A DNA stretch of 64,000 nt, taken from the NCBI RefSeq assembly GCF_001907975.1, contig NZ_CP017834.1:2899437-2963436 (forward strand), in the 5' to 3' direction. The stretch's first letter is position 1. Each line of letters starts with the position of its first letter. Source of the stretch: Silvanigrella aquatica (GTDB lineage Bacteria; Bdellovibrionota_B; Oligoflexia; Silvanigrellales; Silvanigrellaceae). Position numbers and translations under genes: made by a program. Shown here piece after piece: positions 63,650 through 64,000 of this stretch. The notes below the pieces were generated by a model. That model was not told where the DNA came from. It was given only the letters and a program-made list of their open reading frames with translations, and searched no databases.

Positions 63650-63886
63650 GTGGAATACTTATTGAGTAAAATATATTCTGATCCTGTATACTCTTCAAAA
63701 AGTTTAAGTACCTTTCAACTAGGTTACTTTTACGATTACTTTAAATTTGAATGCCATGCGAGCAAAACATTTTCAAATAGAGACTGCTTAAAAGATAAAA
63801 AACAGGCTGTACGTATTTATAAAATTATAAGGCATGAGCTAAAAAAACGATCTCGATTAGGCCTAGATTATCAGCAAATTCACTGA
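63650..63886 (+). CDS. Small hypothetical protein
   Basis: 78 aa beginning at GTG, with AAGGAG 6 bases ahead, a good site. Rich in aromatic and basic residues: YFYDYFKFECHASKTF, then a helical basic tail (KKQAVRIYKIIRHELKKRSRLG). No signal peptide or known motif. It follows a structured leader. Function unknown; the long distance to udk (about 280 bases) suggests its own promoter. Confidence 0.6.
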   Translation: MEYLLSKIYSDPVYSSKSLSTFQLGYFYDYFKFECHASKTFSNRDCLKDKKQAVRIYKIIRHELKKRSRLGLDYQQIH

Positions 63887-64000
63887 AACAGTCGCTTAAG
63901 TTTGAAGCGATAAAAACAAACTCTCATATCAATTTTTATCCTAAATATACATAAAAACAAGTAAAATTAAAAAATATTACAATAAACAAGAAAATAAAAT

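Noticed and set aside
1..64000. CRISPR array or phage cluster
   Set aside because: No regularly spaced repeats, and only one IS and one phage-like coiled-coil protein were seen.

Overview
The window is AT-rich, densely coded DNA from a Gram-negative bacterium: it has BamD, lipoproteins, a predicted beta-barrel protein and periplasmic binding proteins. My inference is a Bdellovibrionota lineage of the Oligoflexia/Silvanigrellales kind, based on low G+C, a deaminase resembling the Bdellovibrio Bd3614 type, a CheZ-like/receiver-TPR pair, a secreted GH18 chitinase and a lipoprotein subtilase. The genus cannot be settled from the sequence alone.

Layout. 0-3 kb: a truncated ABC ATPase, then a receiver-only regulator coupled to an aspartate kinase without ACT domains, and an SDR-like reductase. 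3-3.6 kb: a small secreted protein related to four tandem copies at 46.8-49.1 kb. 3.7-8.3 kb: a biotin operon (bioB, bioF and a fused bioD-bioA) with a divergent KASIII (FabH/BioZ-like) gene at 8.4-9.7 kb. 9.7-14.2 kb: an ABC exporter, a haem-oxygenase-fold (UndA-like) putative di-iron enzyme, an insertion sequence, and a 19-codon ORF followed by a hairpin; without the IS this reads as peptide, enzyme, exporter. 14.5-18.1 kb: CheZ-like and pseudo-receiver-TPR genes, a zinc-ribbon protein, an outer-membrane-type protein. 18.1-22 kb: tyrS, a DMT transporter, a lipoprotein subtilase. 22-27.3 kb: a four-gene operon of solute-binding protein, two ABCC-like half exporters and an SDR. 27.4-33.7 kb: purH, a 47-aa secreted cationic peptide followed by a cyclic-nucleotide-domain/CPBP-protease fusion, an acetyltransferase, nadA, a frameshifted small membrane protein and a secreted protein. 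34-39.4 kb: 3-hydroxyacyl-CoA dehydrogenase, TSUP permease, orphan mdcA, Bd3614-like deaminase, a dinB pseudogene. 39.6-46.8 kb: a Do protease, two small ORFs, chitinase, copper ATPase, tRNA-Asp. 49.3-56 kb: an ABC-2 exporter and sbcC/sbcD. 56-62.5 kb: bamD and a propionyl-CoA to succinyl-CoA operon. 62.6-64 kb: udk and a small hypothetical behind a structured leader.

Functional links. The biotin operon would supply the cofactor for the biotin-dependent carboxylase of the propionyl-CoA operon, whose alpha subunit is split into biotin carboxylase and BT/BCCP genes and whose mutase B12 subunit is also separate; the catalytic mutase subunit is outside the window.

The most interesting candidates are (1) the 19-aa ORF / hairpin / PqqD-SagB-like plus UndA-like enzyme / ABC exporter locus interrupted by an IS; (2) the secreted cationic mini-peptide next to a cNMP-domain CPBP membrane protease behind a promoter carrying a perfect 14-bp palindrome; (3) the five-member two-cysteine secreted family; (4) the enlarged KASIII beside the bio operon as a possible pimeloyl-precursor enzyme. 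All start choices and family calls were made by reading the sequence; no database search was run.
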